NCBI RefSeq assembly: GCF_002847015.1
Contig: NZ_CP025085.1
Coordinates: 3,410,001-3,474,000, forward strand
Direction: 5' to 3'
DNA length: 64,000 nt
DNA from: Prodigiosinella confusarubida
GTDB taxonomy: Bacteria; Pseudomonadota; Gammaproteobacteria; Enterobacterales; Enterobacteriaceae
In this document: in pieces, positions 31,519 to 44,266 of the stretch
Layout of the letters: every line of letters starts with the position of its first letter
Numbering within the stretch: the stretch's first letter is position 1
Made by a program: the position numbers and the translations under genes
Notes under the pieces: generated by a model
Told to the model about the DNA's origin: nothing
The model's database searches: none
Seen by the model: only the letters and a program-made list of their open reading frames with translations

Positions 31519-32604
31519 TCAGCCGTGACGGCGTTCAAAATCGACCATAAACTCAGTCAGTGCTTGCACACCAGCCAACGGCATCGCGTTGTAAATAGAT
31601 GCGCGCATCCCTCCCACTACCCGGTGACCTTTCAGCGCATGCAGACCTGCGGCCTGAGCCTCCTGCAAGAACACGCTGTCCAGCGCCGAATCTGCCAGCA
31701 GGAACGGAATGTTCATGCGTGAACGGTTAGCGGGTGACACATCATTGCGATAGAAGCCACTGCCATCAATCGTAGAATAGAGCAAATCAGCTTTCGCCTG
31801 ATTGCGTTTCTCCATATCAATCAAGCCGCCTTGTTCTTTCAACCATTTGAATACCATACCGGAAAGATACCAGGCAAACGTTGGCGGGGTATTGAACATG
31901 GAGTCGTTATCCGCCAGCACTTTATAATCCAGAATAGAAGGCAGCTCACGACGTGCCTTACCCAGCAGATCGTCCCGCACGATGACCACCGTCAGCCCTG
32001 CCGGACCGATATTTTTCTGTGCGCCGGCATAAATGACACCGTAACGACTGACATCAATCGGGCGGGACAGAATGCTGGAGGAGTAGTCTGCCACCACGAC
32101 TTTGTCGCCAAAATCAGGCTCTTCTTCGATAGCCAGCCCGTCAATAGTCTCATTCGGACAATAATGAACGAAGGCGGCATCATCAGACAGAGACCACTCA
32201 CGCATCGGTTTTACTGCGCGCAGACCATCAATCCGGGTTTTAACATCAATAGTATTCGGCGTGCAGTATTTTTCCGCTTCATTAATAGCGCTGTGTGCCC
32301 AGTAGCCGCCGTCAATATAGTCAGCTTTATCGCTGCTACCGAGAAGATTAAGCGGCACAGCGGCAAATTGCGCACGCGCACCGCCGTGGCAGAATAACAC
32401 CTTATAGTTGGGAGGGACTTTCATCAAATCACGTAAATCTTGCTCGGATTCTTTGGCAACCTGAATAAACTCTTTGCTACGGTGGCTAATTTCCATCACC
32501 GAAGTACCCAGACCATGCCAATTGCATAATTCCTGTTCTGCCCGACGTAACACTTCTACCGGCAACATTGCTGGACCGGCACTAAAATTGAAAACTTGAG
32601 TCAT
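31519..32604 (-). CDS. serC: Phosphoserine aminotransferase
   Basis: The 361-residue class V aminotransferase works in serine synthesis and also in pyridoxal-phosphate synthesis. It starts [24 protein letters not shown]-type (first twenty residues shown only in part). [15 protein letters not shown] and [16 protein letters not shown] carry the PLP lysine. The closing [20 protein letters not shown] motif is normal. It is divergent from ycaO; E. coli's ycaP, which lies between them there, is absent. Confidence 0.97.
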   Translation of the reverse strand: MTQVFNFSAGPAMLPVEVLRRAEQELCNWHGLGTSVMEISHRSKEFIQVAKESEQDLRDLMKVPPNYKVLFCHGGARAQFAAVPLNLLGSSDKADYIDGGYWAHSAINEAEKYCTPNTIDVKTRIDGLRAVKPMREWSLSDDAAFVHYCPNETIDGLAIEEEPDFGDKVVVADYSSSILSRPIDVSRYGVIYAGAQKNIGPAGLTVVIVRDDLLGKARRELPSILDYKVLADNDSMFNTPPTFAWYLSGMVFKWLKEQGGLIDMEKRNQAKADLLYSTIDGSGFYRNDVSPANRSRMNIPFLLADSALDSVFLQEAQAAGLHALKGHRVVGGMRASIYNAMPLAGVQALTEFMVDFERRHG

Positions 32605-32857
32605 GTCCCCTCACCACATATCTATAACCGCGACCATATTTAGCACATTCGTGCCGCCGCATTTGTTTTTGCCCTGCTACCGGTTTTATCACTCGGCTTA
32701 CGCTCCTGCAACGCTTATTACGCGCTGTAGACGAAAACTTTAGCACCATATTCAGCGATCTTCCTCACTGTTACCCATCTGTTACAGAATAAATAGAGTC
32801 GGCACGCAAAAGCCCGTATTATGCGGTTTCTATTTAAAACATCACCGAGTGAGTGCC

Positions 32858-34621
32858 ATGACTCAAACGTTTATCCCAGGCAAAGACGCCGCCCTGGAAG
32901 ATTCCATCGCCCGTTTTCAACAACAGCTCCTCAATCTGGGGTTTAACATCGAAGAAGCCTCGTGGCTGAATCCGGTTCCTAATGTTTGGTCAGTACATAT
33001 CCGTGATCGCGACTGCGCGTTGTGCTTCACCAATGGTAAAGGCGCGACGAAAAAGGCAGCATTGGCCTCCGCGCTGGGTGAGTATTTTGAGCGCCTGTCT
33101 ACCAACTATTTTTTTGCTGATTTCTATCTGGGCAAGGAGATTGCCGAAGGCGATTTCGTGCACTATCCAGATGAAAAATGGTTTGTGCTGCCGGAAGATG
33201 ACACGCTGCCGGACGGTATTCTGGATGCGCGCCTGCGCGCCTTTTACGATCCCGAGCATGAACTGGCAGCCAGCGACCTGATCGACCTGCAATCCGGTAA
33301 CGCCGCCCGCGGCATCTGCGCGCTGCCCTTTACCCGTCAGTCCGATCAGCAAACGATTTATATTCCGATGAACATCATCGGTAATCTGTATGTTTCCAAC
33401 GGCATGTCTGCCGGCAATACCGCCAATGAGGCCCGGGTTCAGGCGCTTTCCGAAGTTTTTGAGCGTTATGTGAAAAACCGGATTATTGCGGAGTCTATCA
33501 GTTTGCCGGAAATTCCATCTGCGGTTCTGGCTCGCTATCCCACCGTGATTGAAGCGATTGCCGCACTGGAAAAAGAAGGCTTCCCGATTTTTGCCTATGA
33601 CGCTTCTCTTGGCGGTCAGTATCCGGTCATTTGTGTCGTACTGTTTAACCCCGATAACGGTACCTGTTTCGCCTCTTTCGGCGCACACCCGGATTTTGGC
33701 GTGGCACTGGAACGTACCGTAACCGAACTGTTGCAAGGGCGGAGTCTGAAAGATTTAGACGTATTTACGCCCCCTACTTTTGATAGCGACGAAGTCGCAG
33801 AACACACTAATCTGGAAACCCATTTTATCGATTCCAGCGGTCTGATTTCCTGGGACATGTTCCGACAAAAAGCCGACTATGCTTTTGCTGACTGGGATTT
33901 CAGTGGCACGACCGAGCAGGAATTTGCCACGCTGATGTCCATTTTCCGCAAGGAAAATAAAGAAGTGTATATCGCCGACTACGAGCATCTTGCTGTGTAT
34001 GCCTGCCGAATCCTGGTGCCAGGTATGTCTGACATTTACCCGGCCGAAGATCTATGGCTGGCCAACAGCAGCATGGGCGCACATCTGCGGGATACCTTGC
34101 TGACATTGCCTGACAGCCAGTGGGAACCACAGAATTATCTGGAATTACTGCAACAACTGGATGATGAAGGGCTGGACGATTTCACTCGGGTACGTGAGCT
34201 GCTGGGTATTGCCTCCGGCAAAGATAACGGCTGGTTCACATTGCGCATTGGTGAACTGAAAGCCATGCTCGCGCTCGCGGGTGGCGATCTGGATCTGGCG
34301 CTGAGTTGGGTCGAATGGTCGCAGGACTTCAATCAGTCTGTCTTCAGTGCCGAACGCAGCAATTATTACCGTTGTTTGCGCACACTGCTGCAACTGGCAC
34401 TCGAACCAGAACGCGACCCGGCACAGTATTATGATGCTTTCGTAAAAATGTACGGGCAGGATACGGTAGATGTCGCCAGCGCAGCCATCGCCGGAGAACA
34501 GTGTTTCCATGGGTTGTTTGCGATAGATGCCGAGCTGAAGGCGTTGCCTGCGCATCAGTCACTGCTGGCCGCCTACGAAAAGCTACAGCAGGTTAAACGT
34601 AAGCATTGGCAAAAGCAGTAG
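32858..34621 (+). CDS. ycaO: YcaO, ribosomal protein S12 methylthiotransferase accessory factor
   Basis: A 587-residue protein highly similar to E. coli YcaO. The N-terminal YcaO ATP-grasp-like domain holds FTNGKGATKKAALASALGEY, ERLSTNYFFADF, GMSAGNTANEARVQALSEVF and EVFERYVKNRIIAES, which contain the ATP/Mg-binding glutamates. The C-terminal part has TPR-like helices. YcaO domains activate amide backbones with ATP; E. coli YcaO has been linked to beta-methylthiolation of S12 with RimO, but its exact chemistry is not settled. I take the ATG at 32858 (MTQTFIPGKD); a GTG 9 bases earlier is open. Confidence 0.95.
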   Translation: MTQTFIPGKDAALEDSIARFQQQLLNLGFNIEEASWLNPVPNVWSVHIRDRDCALCFTNGKGATKKAALASALGEYFERLSTNYFFADFYLGKEIAEGDFVHYPDEKWFVLPEDDTLPDGILDARLRAFYDPEHELAASDLIDLQSGNAARGICALPFTRQSDQQTIYIPMNIIGNLYVSNGMSAGNTANEARVQALSEVFERYVKNRIIAESISLPEIPSAVLARYPTVIEAIAALEKEGFPIFAYDASLGGQYPVICVVLFNPDNGTCFASFGAHPDFGVALERTVTELLQGRSLKDLDVFTPPTFDSDEVAEHTNLETHFIDSSGLISWDMFRQKADYAFADWDFSGTTEQEFATLMSIFRKENKEVYIADYEHLAVYACRILVPGMSDIYPAEDLWLANSSMGAHLRDTLLTLPDSQWEPQNYLELLQQLDDEGLDDFTRVRELLGIASGKDNGWFTLRIGELKAMLALAGGDLDLALSWVEWSQDFNQSVFSAERSNYYRCLRTLLQLALEPERDPAQYYDAFVKMYGQDTVDVASAAIAGEQCFHGLFAIDAELKALPAHQSLLAAYEKLQQVKRKHWQKQ

Positions 34622-34650
34622 TCGCTCTGCATATCGACAGTGCTGACCGC

Positions 34651-34687
34651 GGCAAGCGCCTGTGCCACAGGAGCTTGCCATTTTTTT
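34651..34687 (+). terminator. Rho-independent terminator of ycaO
   Basis: GGCAAGC (34651-34657) pairs with GCTTGCC (34673-34679), with an inner CCTGTG/CACAGG stem, followed by A and seven T. It starts 30 bases after the ycaO stop. Confidence 0.88.
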
Positions 34688-35170
34688 CGTAAAATAGAAT
34701 AGCCATGCGCCGTAAAGAATACATTCCCATTAGCGGTGTTTTTATTTTACACTTCTGCATATTCTTTTTTTATCGTCAATTAACCTTGTTTTTATTATGG
34801 TTAATTTTACTTTTCTGACGATATGTCATTATTTATTTACCGCCATTTCGTTTGGTGAAAATATGCTGACAGCAATATTGTTAGCAAATGGTGAACAAGT
34901 AATTAAATATCGTCGAAGTAGCAAACTGAATTACTACAAAACCTTATTTTTTTTAACGCTTGATTGGTATTGAAGAACGGGTTCATTCAACTCTTTTTGT
35001 AAAATTTAAAAAAATTTTTCTTTTTATTTTTCATATAATTAGACATAAAAATAAGGATTAAACCTCGCCTAATAACCCCAATAGTTTCTGCCAATATGAT
35101 CCATATCAATTTTTGGATTATACTGCTTTGTTAATATCTCGACGCTGATAAATTTTAAGAGAGAGTTAGT
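34688..35170 (+). promoter_or_regulatory. Long AT-rich control region of focA-pflB with FNR-like site
   Basis: The whole gap before focA is AT-rich and has no reading frame of note. ATGATCCATATCAA (35096-35109) matches the FNR consensus at 9 of 10 positions. TAATAT (35132-35137) is centred 32 bases downstream, and TATACT (35119-35124) is another possible -10. In E. coli this region has multiple FNR/ArcA-controlled promoters; here only one site is clear by eye. Confidence 0.6.
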
Positions 35171-36028
35171 GTGAAAGCTGACAACCCCTTCACATTGTTA
35201 TTACCTGCTGCCATGGCGAAAGCTGCTGAAGATGCCGGCGTTTATAAAGCGACAAAACAGCCGCTTACTACTTTTTATCTGGCAATTACTGCCGGTGTTT
35301 TTATCTCTATTGCATTTGTTTTTTATATTACCGCCACCACTGGATCAACCGCTATGCCATTTGGTGTGGCAAAATTGATTGGTGGCATCTGCTTTTCTCT
35401 CGGGCTGATGTTGGTGGTAGTTTGTGGTGCAGACTTGTTTACTTCGACGGTGCTGATCGTCATTGCCAAGGCCAGTGGCCGAATCACCTGGAAACAACTC
35501 GCCTTCAACTGGATAAACGTGTACATCGGCAACTTGATCGGCGCCCTATTCTTTGTTGCGTTAATCTGGTTTTCTGGTGAACACATGGTGGCGAACGGAT
35601 CCTGGGGGCTGAATGTAATGCAAACAGCCAATCATAAACTGGAGCATACCTTTGTCCAGGCGCTCTGCCTCGGTATTTTGGCTAATCTGATGGTCTGCCT
35701 GGCCGTATGGATGAGTTATTCCGGCCGCAGCCTGACCGACAAGATGTTCGCCATGATCCTGCCGGTTGCCATGTTTGTGGCCAGCGGCTTTGAGCACAGC
35801 ATCGCTAATATGTTTATGATTCCGATGGGGATCGTGGTGAAGAACTTCGCCTCTGCCGAATTCTGGCATGCCATCGGCATGGTACCCACACAATTTGAGC
35901 ATTTAACCGTTAGTAACTTTATTACTAATAACCTGATTCCAGTCACGATCGGCAACATTATTGGTGGGGGGTTGATGGTAGGCTTGACCTATTGGGTTAT
36001 TTATTTGCGCGGTGGAGAAAAGCACTAA
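35171..36028 (+). CDS. focA: Formate channel FocA
   Basis: A 285-residue inner-membrane protein of the formate/nitrite family, working as a pentamer that exports or imports formate depending on pH. Start codon is GTG with GAGAGAGTTAGT just upstream. [26 protein letters not shown]-like loop, [20 protein letters not shown] and [17 protein letters not shown] (the pore histidine lies in this last stretch) all match E. coli FocA. About six membrane helices. It is 58 bases before pflB and the two are transcribed together. Confidence 0.96.
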   Translation: MKADNPFTLLLPAAMAKAAEDAGVYKATKQPLTTFYLAITAGVFISIAFVFYITATTGSTAMPFGVAKLIGGICFSLGLMLVVVCGADLFTSTVLIVIAKASGRITWKQLAFNWINVYIGNLIGALFFVALIWFSGEHMVANGSWGLNVMQTANHKLEHTFVQALCLGILANLMVCLAVWMSYSGRSLTDKMFAMILPVAMFVASGFEHSIANMFMIPMGIVVKNFASAEFWHAIGMVPTQFEHLTVSNFITNNLIPVTIGNIIGGGLMVGLTYWVIYLRGGEKH

Positions 36029-36086
36029 GGTGCTATCGGCCGCAACATCGGGTTCTAAGAAATCCATATCTAAAGGTAGGTGTAAA

Positions 36087-38369
<2,283 letters not shown>

Positions 38370-38398
38370 TTGGCTGACTGATACGGTGTAAATACTCA

Positions 38399-38426
38399 GG
38401 CTCCACTTTGGTGGAGCCTTTTTTTT
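38399..38426 (+). terminator. Rho-independent terminator of focA-pflB
   Basis: GGCTCCAC, loop TTTG and GTGGAGCC form a perfect 8-bp stem, followed by eight T (38419-38426). It separates pflB from pflA, so pflA needs its own promoter within the 270 bases beyond. Confidence 0.93.
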
Positions 38427-38696
38427 CATGCACGGTCAGAGAAACACGGCCAGAGGCAAAGATACCCTGGAAATACCTGTTTTCACTATTTCAATGCAGA
38501 TTTGCCACGCATTTTATGCCGAATAGAGGTAAAATTCAGACGTTGTGAATCTCCGGTGCATTCCGTAATTCAATCGTTCCTGCTCTAGTATGTCTTTTGC
38601 TTCGGAACGCTGGCTGATGCCACGCTCCTTAGCTCAATGAGAGGAATGCCACTATACTGTCCACAATGCTGAACCTGTTGGTGTCACTGATTATCT

Positions 38697-39494
38697 ATGA
38701 ATGAGTTAACCCAGAGCGTTACCCTTGAGTCTCCTGAAGCAACCAATGCCACCCCCGTGGTGAAAGGTCGCATCCACTCTTATGAATCCTGTGGCACCGT
38801 TGATGGCCCGGGAATTCGTTTCATTGTCTTTTTCCAGGGTTGTCTGATGCGTTGCCTGTATTGCCATAACCGCGATACCTGGGATACCCACGGTGGTAAG
38901 GAAATTACCGTTGACGAGTTGATGAAAGAAGTCGTGACCTACCGGCATTTCATGAATGCATCCGGTGGCGGCGTTACCGCTTCTGGCGGTGAAGCCATTT
39001 TACAGGCCGAATTTGTGCGTGACTGGTTCCGCGCCTGTAGAGAACAAGGTATTACTACCTGTCTGGATACCAATGGTTATGTCCGCCGTTACGACCCGGT
39101 GATTGACGAATTGCTGGATGTTACCGATCTGGTCATGCTGGATCTGAAACAGATGGATGACAGCGTTCATCAGAATCTGGTTGGCGTGTCCAATCACCGT
39201 ACACTGGACTTCGCCCGCTATCTGGCCAAGCGCAACCAGCGGACCTGGATCCGTTCTGTCGTCGTTCCCGGTTGGACTGATGATGACAGGTCAGTCCATA
39301 TGCTGGGGGAATTTACCAAAGATATGTCCAACATTGAGAAAATTGAGCTGCTGCCCTACCACGAATTGGGGAAACACAAATGGGTGGCAATGGGCGAAGA
39401 ATACAAACTTGACGGGGTAAATCCACCCAAAACCGATACTATGGATCGGGTAAAGGCCATCCTCGCCAGTTACGGCCATAAAGTCATCTACTGA
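38697..39494 (+). CDS. pflA: Pyruvate formate-lyase activating enzyme
   Basis: A radical-SAM enzyme that puts the glycyl radical into PflB. The [4Fe-4S] motif CLMRCLYC (CxxxCxxC) follows [26 protein letters not shown] and MLDLKQMDD are also conserved. At 265 residues it has about 19 more at its N-terminus than E. coli PflA (246): [20 protein letters not shown] precedes [16 protein letters not shown] codons at 38757 or 38760 could give a normal-length protein, but neither start has a clear ribosome site. Its 3' end overlaps the convergent permease gene by 7 bases. Confidence 0.95.
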   Translation: MNELTQSVTLESPEATNATPVVKGRIHSYESCGTVDGPGIRFIVFFQGCLMRCLYCHNRDTWDTHGGKEITVDELMKEVVTYRHFMNASGGGVTASGGEAILQAEFVRDWFRACREQGITTCLDTNGYVRRYDPVIDELLDVTDLVMLDLKQMDDSVHQNLVGVSNHRTLDFARYLAKRNQRTWIRSVVVPGWTDDDRSVHMLGEFTKDMSNIEKIELLPYHELGKHKWVAMGEEYKLDGVNPPKTDTMDRVKAILASYGHKVIY

Positions 39495-40792
39495 TGTACG
39501 GCGGGGCGGGGCCGGCCCCATAACCCATAAATCACCATGCCAACCAGTATCCCATCCAGCGAACTCACGGTAGTCATTGTCAGCAGATTAAAAAAATCCG
39601 GCGATGTGAGCAGACTAACCCCGCTACCGCCACACCAGGCGGCCATTGCGGTAGGGTTCAGCGATGAAAGCTGTGGGGCATTTTGCATCAAACGTGACGC
39701 TCCCCAGACATAATATTCCACCAGATACACACCGGCGACGGGCGAGATCAGCACCCCCAGCAACGATAGAAACGGGGTAAAGTTGTGAACCATGCCATTA
39801 CGTGCCAATAACAGGCCGGCGACAGCCAATAACAGCACCAGTACAGGACGCGGTAATCCCCTGACCACCACAGACAATCCCAGTGCGGCCGAAACCAGAT
39901 TGCCACTGTTAGTCGTCCATTGAGCCAGTATCAGCACCACAATCGCGGAGATTCCCAGCCCGATGCTGAAAAATATTTCAATCAAATTATCGCTTCCCAC
40001 CAAACGGGCTAATATCAAAGCAACCAGAATGGTGGCACTGTTACCGAAAAAGAACCCCAATCCGGCGCCCAACAGCGCATCATGTCGCGTTTTGGCATAA
40101 CGAGCGATATCCGGTGCCATCACCGCCGCGACAATCCAGATTGAGACAACATAGGAAATGGCGGCCCCCATACTGATCGGCGCTTTCACTGCCATCAAGG
40201 GTGGCGAGCCCTGCACGCCTGCCGCCGCAACGATCCCGGAAACAATCAGTATCATCATCAGCGGTACGCTGAACATACTGAGTTTTCCCAATGCGCTGAC
40301 ACCCCAGATAGCCGTTAGCGCCATCAACGTCATACCAAAAATCAGAATTGGTAGTCGGCCGGGATCAAACTGATAATGTAACAACGCTTTTTGTAGCATC
40401 ATGCCGAAGAAATCGAGCTGAAAAGCAAACCAGCCGAGAAGTGAAAGCGCGGCTATCAGCCCAATCAATTTGCCACCCAAACGGCCAAACACTGAGATAC
40501 ATAGTAGTGTGGTAGACACTCCGCAGCCATGACCGACATTGGCACACAAGGCCGCGATGACACCCAGTAATGCCGATCCGATCAGGGTTGCGCCGACAGC
40601 CTGAGGAAACAACAGTCCGCTGCTTAGAAACGTACCCAAAAAAAGACCCGAAATATCGAGGCCCATCGCCACCCAGATAAGTGTGATCACATACCAGCGT
40701 TTACGCGCGGTCTGTGGTACAATTTCGTATTCAAAATCATAGGGTTGTCGTTTTGACGGCAATGTTTCAGGTGCGGTATTTCCTTGAGACAT
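39488..40792 (-). CDS. CodB-like permease, NCS1 family
   Basis: A 434-residue membrane protein with about twelve hydrophobic segments, of the purine-cytosine permease (NCS1) family. The first residues ([20 protein letters not shown]) are cytoplasmic. [55 protein letters not shown] and [14 protein letters not shown] match the pattern of CodB-type cytosine importers. No codA or other nucleobase enzyme is nearby, so the true substrate is open. A LysR gene is divergent and presumably controls it. Its start is preceded by a 13-bp inverted repeat about 77 bases upstream. Confidence 0.85.
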   Translation of the reverse strand: MSQGNTAPETLPSKRQPYDFEYEIVPQTARKRWYVITLIWVAMGLDISGLFLGTFLSSGLLFPQAVGATLIGSALLGVIAALCANVGHGCGVSTTLLCISVFGRLGGKLIGLIAALSLLGWFAFQLDFFGMMLQKALLHYQFDPGRLPILIFGMTLMALTAIWGVSALGKLSMFSVPLMMILIVSGIVAAAGVQGSPPLMAVKAPISMGAAISYVVSIWIVAAVMAPDIARYAKTRHDALLGAGLGFFFGNSATILVALILARLVGSDNLIEIFFSIGLGISAIVVLILAQWTTNSGNLVSAALGLSVVVRGLPRPVLVLLLAVAGLLLARNGMVHNFTPFLSLLGVLISPVAGVYLVEYYVWGASRLMQNAPQLSSLNPTAMAAWCGGSGVSLLTSPDFFNLLTMTTVSSLDGILVGMVIYGLWGRPRPAVHQ

Positions 40793-40868
40793 AATTCCCC
40801 AATAACAATACAGGGTAAATAATTAGCGTAGAATAAGTATTTTATAGTTCAGACAGCAGATGGCATAG

Positions 40869-40902
40869 AACAATTCTGCCGCCATTCGACGGCAGAATTG
40901 TT
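40869..40902. repeat. 13-bp perfect inverted repeat between permease and LysR genes
   Basis: AACAATTCTGCCG (40869-40881) is followed by an 8-base loop and its exact inverse CGGCAGAATTGTT (40890-40902). It lies between the divergent permease and LysR genes, about 77 bases before the permease ATG. As DNA it could be an operator; as RNA it would be a strong leader hairpin. No T-run follows. Confidence 0.75.
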
Positions 40903-41061
40903 AATGAAAAACCCTGGGGTGACGCATAAACCACATTTTTTTTGTGGTAACTGCCTCAAACAGAGACAGTCTGAGCGTAACATAATGGGTAATTACATCG
41001 ATTAAAATGAATTTATTTCAATGTTAACATCTAAATTATTTATGTTTATCAGAGACACTAT

Positions 41062-41991
41062 ATGCGCTTAGACAAACTTGAAATCCGCTGGCTGAAGCTT
41101 TTTTGTAAAATCGTGGAAAAACAGGGCATCACCAATGCTCAGGATACCACCGGGCTCAGCCAGCCGGTGTTAAGCCACTATCTTTCCCGATTGGAAGACA
41201 CACTGGGGCTGATACTGTGTGAACGTGGTCGTGGTGGCTTTTCTCTGACCACCGAGGGTGAGATGGTTTATCAGGAAGCCAAATCGGTAATTGCCACACT
41301 GGATGATTTTGCTAATCGGTTGGCCAGGATTAAACACGAACTGATTGGTGAAGTCCGCATCGGATGCCTGGATAATATTGTCTCTCACCCGGCTCAAGCT
41401 GTCTCCAAGGCTATCCGCACGCTTTACGATCTCAGTCCAGAAGCATCAGCGTACCTCAAAATCAGCGACTATCACTCCTTGATAGAACAACTGAAAAACG
41501 GCGATCTCGATGTGATGTTGACGGTACTGCCGGATGATGTTCCACCAGATATTTTTTTCCAGCCGGCGTTTACCGAGCACAGCTCTTTTTATGTGGCCAG
41601 CGAGCACGCCGTGCGCGTTGAACGGGAATGGCAGGAAGGCACCCTAAATCCCCGACGACTGTTAATAGGCGGTTACGCACTGAACGAAATTTGTAAAAAA
41701 CTAGGTCCCGTTGCCAAACAAGGTTTGCAAAATACCACCTGGAACGAAGAAGGCAACTTACTGCTGCTACTGGCGGGGACACATATGGGATTCTTGCCGG
41801 ATCACTATGCTACGAGTTGGGTTAAGGCTGGCCGACTCACAGCCATTGCCCCTGACCGGCTGAACCTGACCAGTATTTTTTACCTGGTGCGCAATGCCAA
41901 GTACCGCCTAAGCCCGGTAGCGGAAGTGCTGTGGAATAGCATTATTGAAGCTGGTCGGCCTTCGTTAACCGAAAAAATACACCAGCCTTAG
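41062..41991 (+). CDS. LysR-family transcriptional regulator
   Basis: A 309-residue LysR-type regulator. The N-terminal winged helix-turn-helix is at about 7-65: [18 protein letters not shown], then [20 protein letters not shown], and a substrate-binding domain follows (IRIGC-like strand [11 protein letters not shown], and [13 protein letters not shown]). Its divergent partner, the CodB-like permease, is the likely target. It overlaps the convergent ycaD by 4 bases. In E. coli this position holds ycaM/ycaN, with ycaN also a LysR gene, but this protein is not clearly the same. The effector is unknown. Confidence 0.9.
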   Translation: MRLDKLEIRWLKLFCKIVEKQGITNAQDTTGLSQPVLSHYLSRLEDTLGLILCERGRGGFSLTTEGEMVYQEAKSVIATLDDFANRLARIKHELIGEVRIGCLDNIVSHPAQAVSKAIRTLYDLSPEASAYLKISDYHSLIEQLKNGDLDVMLTVLPDDVPPDIFFQPAFTEHSSFYVASEHAVRVEREWQEGTLNPRRLLIGGYALNEICKKLGPVAKQGLQNTTWNEEGNLLLLLAGTHMGFLPDHYATSWVKAGRLTAIAPDRLNLTSIFYLVRNAKYRLSPVAEVLWNSIIEAGRPSLTEKIHQP

Positions 41992-43139
41992 GCAGTGGCA
42001 AACGGTTTGGGATGGTGATCGCCCTTCTTCAGCAGCATGACCAGATAGCAGGAAGAAACGGCGGCAATCAGCACAAACAACAACTTATCGGAGTAGTTTT
42101 GCATCAACATTGCCGCCATCCCCGGACCACATAAACTACCGATGGTATAACTGAGCAACAGCGCCTGGTTCATCGCCACCAGTTCATCTGGCAAAACTTT
42201 TTCACATGCCCAGGACATAGCCACCGGATACAGGGTAAAACCAGCGCATCCCAGAATAAACAGCGCCGGCACCATCACATAGTGACTGACACCCAGCATC
42301 ACCAGACAACCGACAATCACGGCAAAGACCAATACCCGCAGCACCAGTAAACGGCCATACCGATCGGCCATCTTGCCTATCGGCCACTGCCCGACAATCC
42401 CGGCACTGATCAGCAACGCCATCCAATAACCTACCTGGGAATCACTCATGCCCTGATGAGATAGATACAACGGCATCAACCCATATAGCGATCCGAGAAT
42501 AACACCGGAAATGGCGCATCCATGGATACCCAACCTGGCGTGACGGTATTTCATCATCCGCCATAAGTTAACATGATGTGTGACGGGTTGCGGCGGCGGG
42601 ATCATGGTAAACAGTAACGGAAGCGATGCCAGCACAACCAGCGATACCACCCACGGCAATACGCTGAATATATTGGTAGGCAGAATGCTCAGCAATAATT
42701 GCCCGACCACACTCCCCAGATAGTAGGCAATCATATAAGCAGCCAACAGCTGTCCACGGTTGACTGACGTTCCACTGCACAGCAGCGCACTTTCCACTAT
42801 CACCCAAATCAGCGCACAACCCACACCAGCGATAAAACGCCACAGCAACCAGTTCCAGATATCTGGTGACAGCACCAGCGCCGCCGAGGCGATGCCAAAC
42901 AACAGAGAGGCAAAATAATAACTGCGGTTAAATCCGCAATAGCGAATTAATTTCCCGGCAATCAGCGTTCCCAGTAAATTTCCGCTGAAATAGAAAGACC
43001 CAACCATCCCCACTTGCCAGACTGAAACTCGTTGATAGTTAAGCCATAATGGTACCAGCGTATTCAACACAGCAATACATACCGTCAACAGCAAAAGACT
43101 GCTGAGCAGCAACAAAACTGGACGCGTGTAGGTGGACAT
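41988..43139 (-). CDS. ycaD: MFS transporter YcaD
   Basis: A 383-residue major-facilitator protein with about twelve membrane helices. Strong match to E. coli Yca[75 protein letters not shown] and [20 protein letters not shown]. The last two carry the typical A and B motifs of the family. The substrate is not known. The E. coli neighbour dms operon lies upstream here too. It converges on the LysR gene with a 4-base overlap. Confidence 0.93.
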   Translation of the reverse strand: MSTYTRPVLLLLSSLLLLTVCIAVLNTLVPLWLNYQRVSVWQVGMVGSFYFSGNLLGTLIAGKLIRYCGFNRSYYFASLLFGIASAALVLSPDIWNWLLWRFIAGVGCALIWVIVESALLCSGTSVNRGQLLAAYMIAYYLGSVVGQLLLSILPTNIFSVLPWVVSLVVLASLPLLFTMIPPPQPVTHHVNLWRMMKYRHARLGIHGCAISGVILGSLYGLMPLYLSHQGMSDSQVGYWMALLISAGIVGQWPIGKMADRYGRLLVLRVLVFAVIVGCLVMLGVSHYVMVPALFILGCAGFTLYPVAMSWACEKVLPDELVAMNQALLLSYTIGSLCGPGMAAMLMQNYSDKLLFVLIAAVSSCYLVMLLKKGDHHPKPFATA

Positions 43140-43557
43140 GGGGACAGGTGACCGAGCAGAGATGATGATTTGCGCGCATCATGCCACTGGCAAAAATAAA
43201 GTCAATCGACACCCAACAGTGTGCCGCACAATTTGTTCATCACCAGGGAAAATCGGAGATGGAGGGGAGCCCATTATCCCGACGAGTATTGATGATACTT
43301 CATCCCTACAGTTTCATCGGTATTATCCACTATGGCTTACTCTCTCTTGCCTATGGGGCAATTTTATTTCCAACTTTGCGATCAACAATCAGAGAAAATT
43401 TTGCCTTGGTCTCCTAACTCTCAGGAAATAGGTAATAATATGAAAATAGCGCTACGTAATTCAGCGAGTTATCGTCGCTTTCCTCGGCAAGCAGGGATTT
43501 CAGACGCAACGACATCCGGCACCTCATTTTAACCAGTTCGGCATACGGAGCAGATAC
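43140..43557. other. Gap with no secure gene; possible short frame at 43441
   Basis: A 30-codon frame (ATG at 43441, stop at 43531-43533) has AGGAAATAGGT in front. It begins MKIALRNSASYRRFPRQAG and ends before the DsbA-like gene. It may be a leader peptide or chance. No promoter or repeat is distinct. Confidence 0.3.
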
Positions 43558-44208
43558 ATGAACACGCTACACTATATTTTTGACCCGCTATGCGGCTGGT
43601 GCTATGCCGCAGCGCCGTTGATACGCGCTGCACGTAAAATAGAGGGCCTGCCTATCATATTACATGCGGGCGGCATGATGACCGGGCCGGGCCGCCGCCG
43701 AATCACCGCCGAATGGCGCGACTATATTCAGCCTCACGATCGTCGCATCGCCCAGATAAGCGGCCAGCCTTTTGGCGATGGCTATTTCAATGGATTGTTG
43801 TGGGATATCACGGCCATCCTGGATTCAGAACCACCCATCACGGCGATTTTGGCAGCGGAAACGCTTGGCAAACGAGGGATCGATTTACTGGAACGATTGC
43901 AGAATGCACATTATGTAGAAGGATTGCGTATCTCCGACCTTCCAGTACTGATAAAAATGGCGGCGGAAATCGGTCTTGATGTAACGTCATTTGAAGCGGC
44001 CTACGCCCGCTGGTGCGGACTACCTACCCGAAAACATATTGAAGAAAGCCGTCTCTGGCTAACGCAATCGGGTGGTGCCGGTTTCCCAACGCTGGTGTTT
44101 GCCGTAGACGATATCTATACCACCATCAACATTGCCTCCTGGCTGGGACGCCCCGAGCAGTGGCATGATTATCTGACCAAACTGGTCGCCGATAACAAAG
44201 TGGAATGA
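43558..44208 (+). CDS. DsbA-family oxidoreductase with CGWC motif
   Basis: The 216-residue protein lacks a signal peptide and so is likely cytoplasmic. The redox motif CGWC lies at residues 12-15 in FDPLCGWCYAAAPLI, followed by GGMMTGPGRRRI and a helical insertion. SGGAGFPTLVF carries the cis-proline of the thioredoxin fold. Proteins of this COG3531-type group are related to FrnE and 2-hydroxychromene isomerases; substrate is unknown. It has no operon partner; the dms operon ends convergently 59 bases further on. Confidence 0.85.
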   Translation: MNTLHYIFDPLCGWCYAAAPLIRAARKIEGLPIILHAGGMMTGPGRRRITAEWRDYIQPHDRRIAQISGQPFGDGYFNGLLWDITAILDSEPPITAILAAETLGKRGIDLLERLQNAHYVEGLRISDLPVLIKMAAEIGLDVTSFEAAYARWCGLPTRKHIEESRLWLTQSGGAGFPTLVFAVDDIYTTINIASWLGRPEQWHDYLTKLVADNKVE

Positions 44209-44227
44209 ACCCCGTCAAAAAGAATAA

Positions 44228-44256
44228 CCGGTCTGAGGCGCACCCTGTCAGACCGG
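44228..44256. terminator. Shared hairpin between convergent genes
   Basis: CCGGTCTGA (44228-44236) and TCAGACCGG (44248-44256) form a perfect 9-bp stem with an 11-base loop. It lies between the convergent DsbA-like gene and dmsD. T-runs are weak on both sides (TTATTCTTTTT on the minus strand), so it probably serves mainly the dms transcript. Confidence 0.65.
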
Positions 44257-44266
44257 ATTCCGGCTA

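Noticed and set aside
32990-33736. 248-codon minus-strand frame inside ycaO
   Set aside because: It is fully antisense to a highly conserved protein and has no start context.
43132-43431. 99-codon frame crossing the start of ycaD
   Set aside because: It overlaps the ycaD start region, has no recognisable sequence and ends without context.
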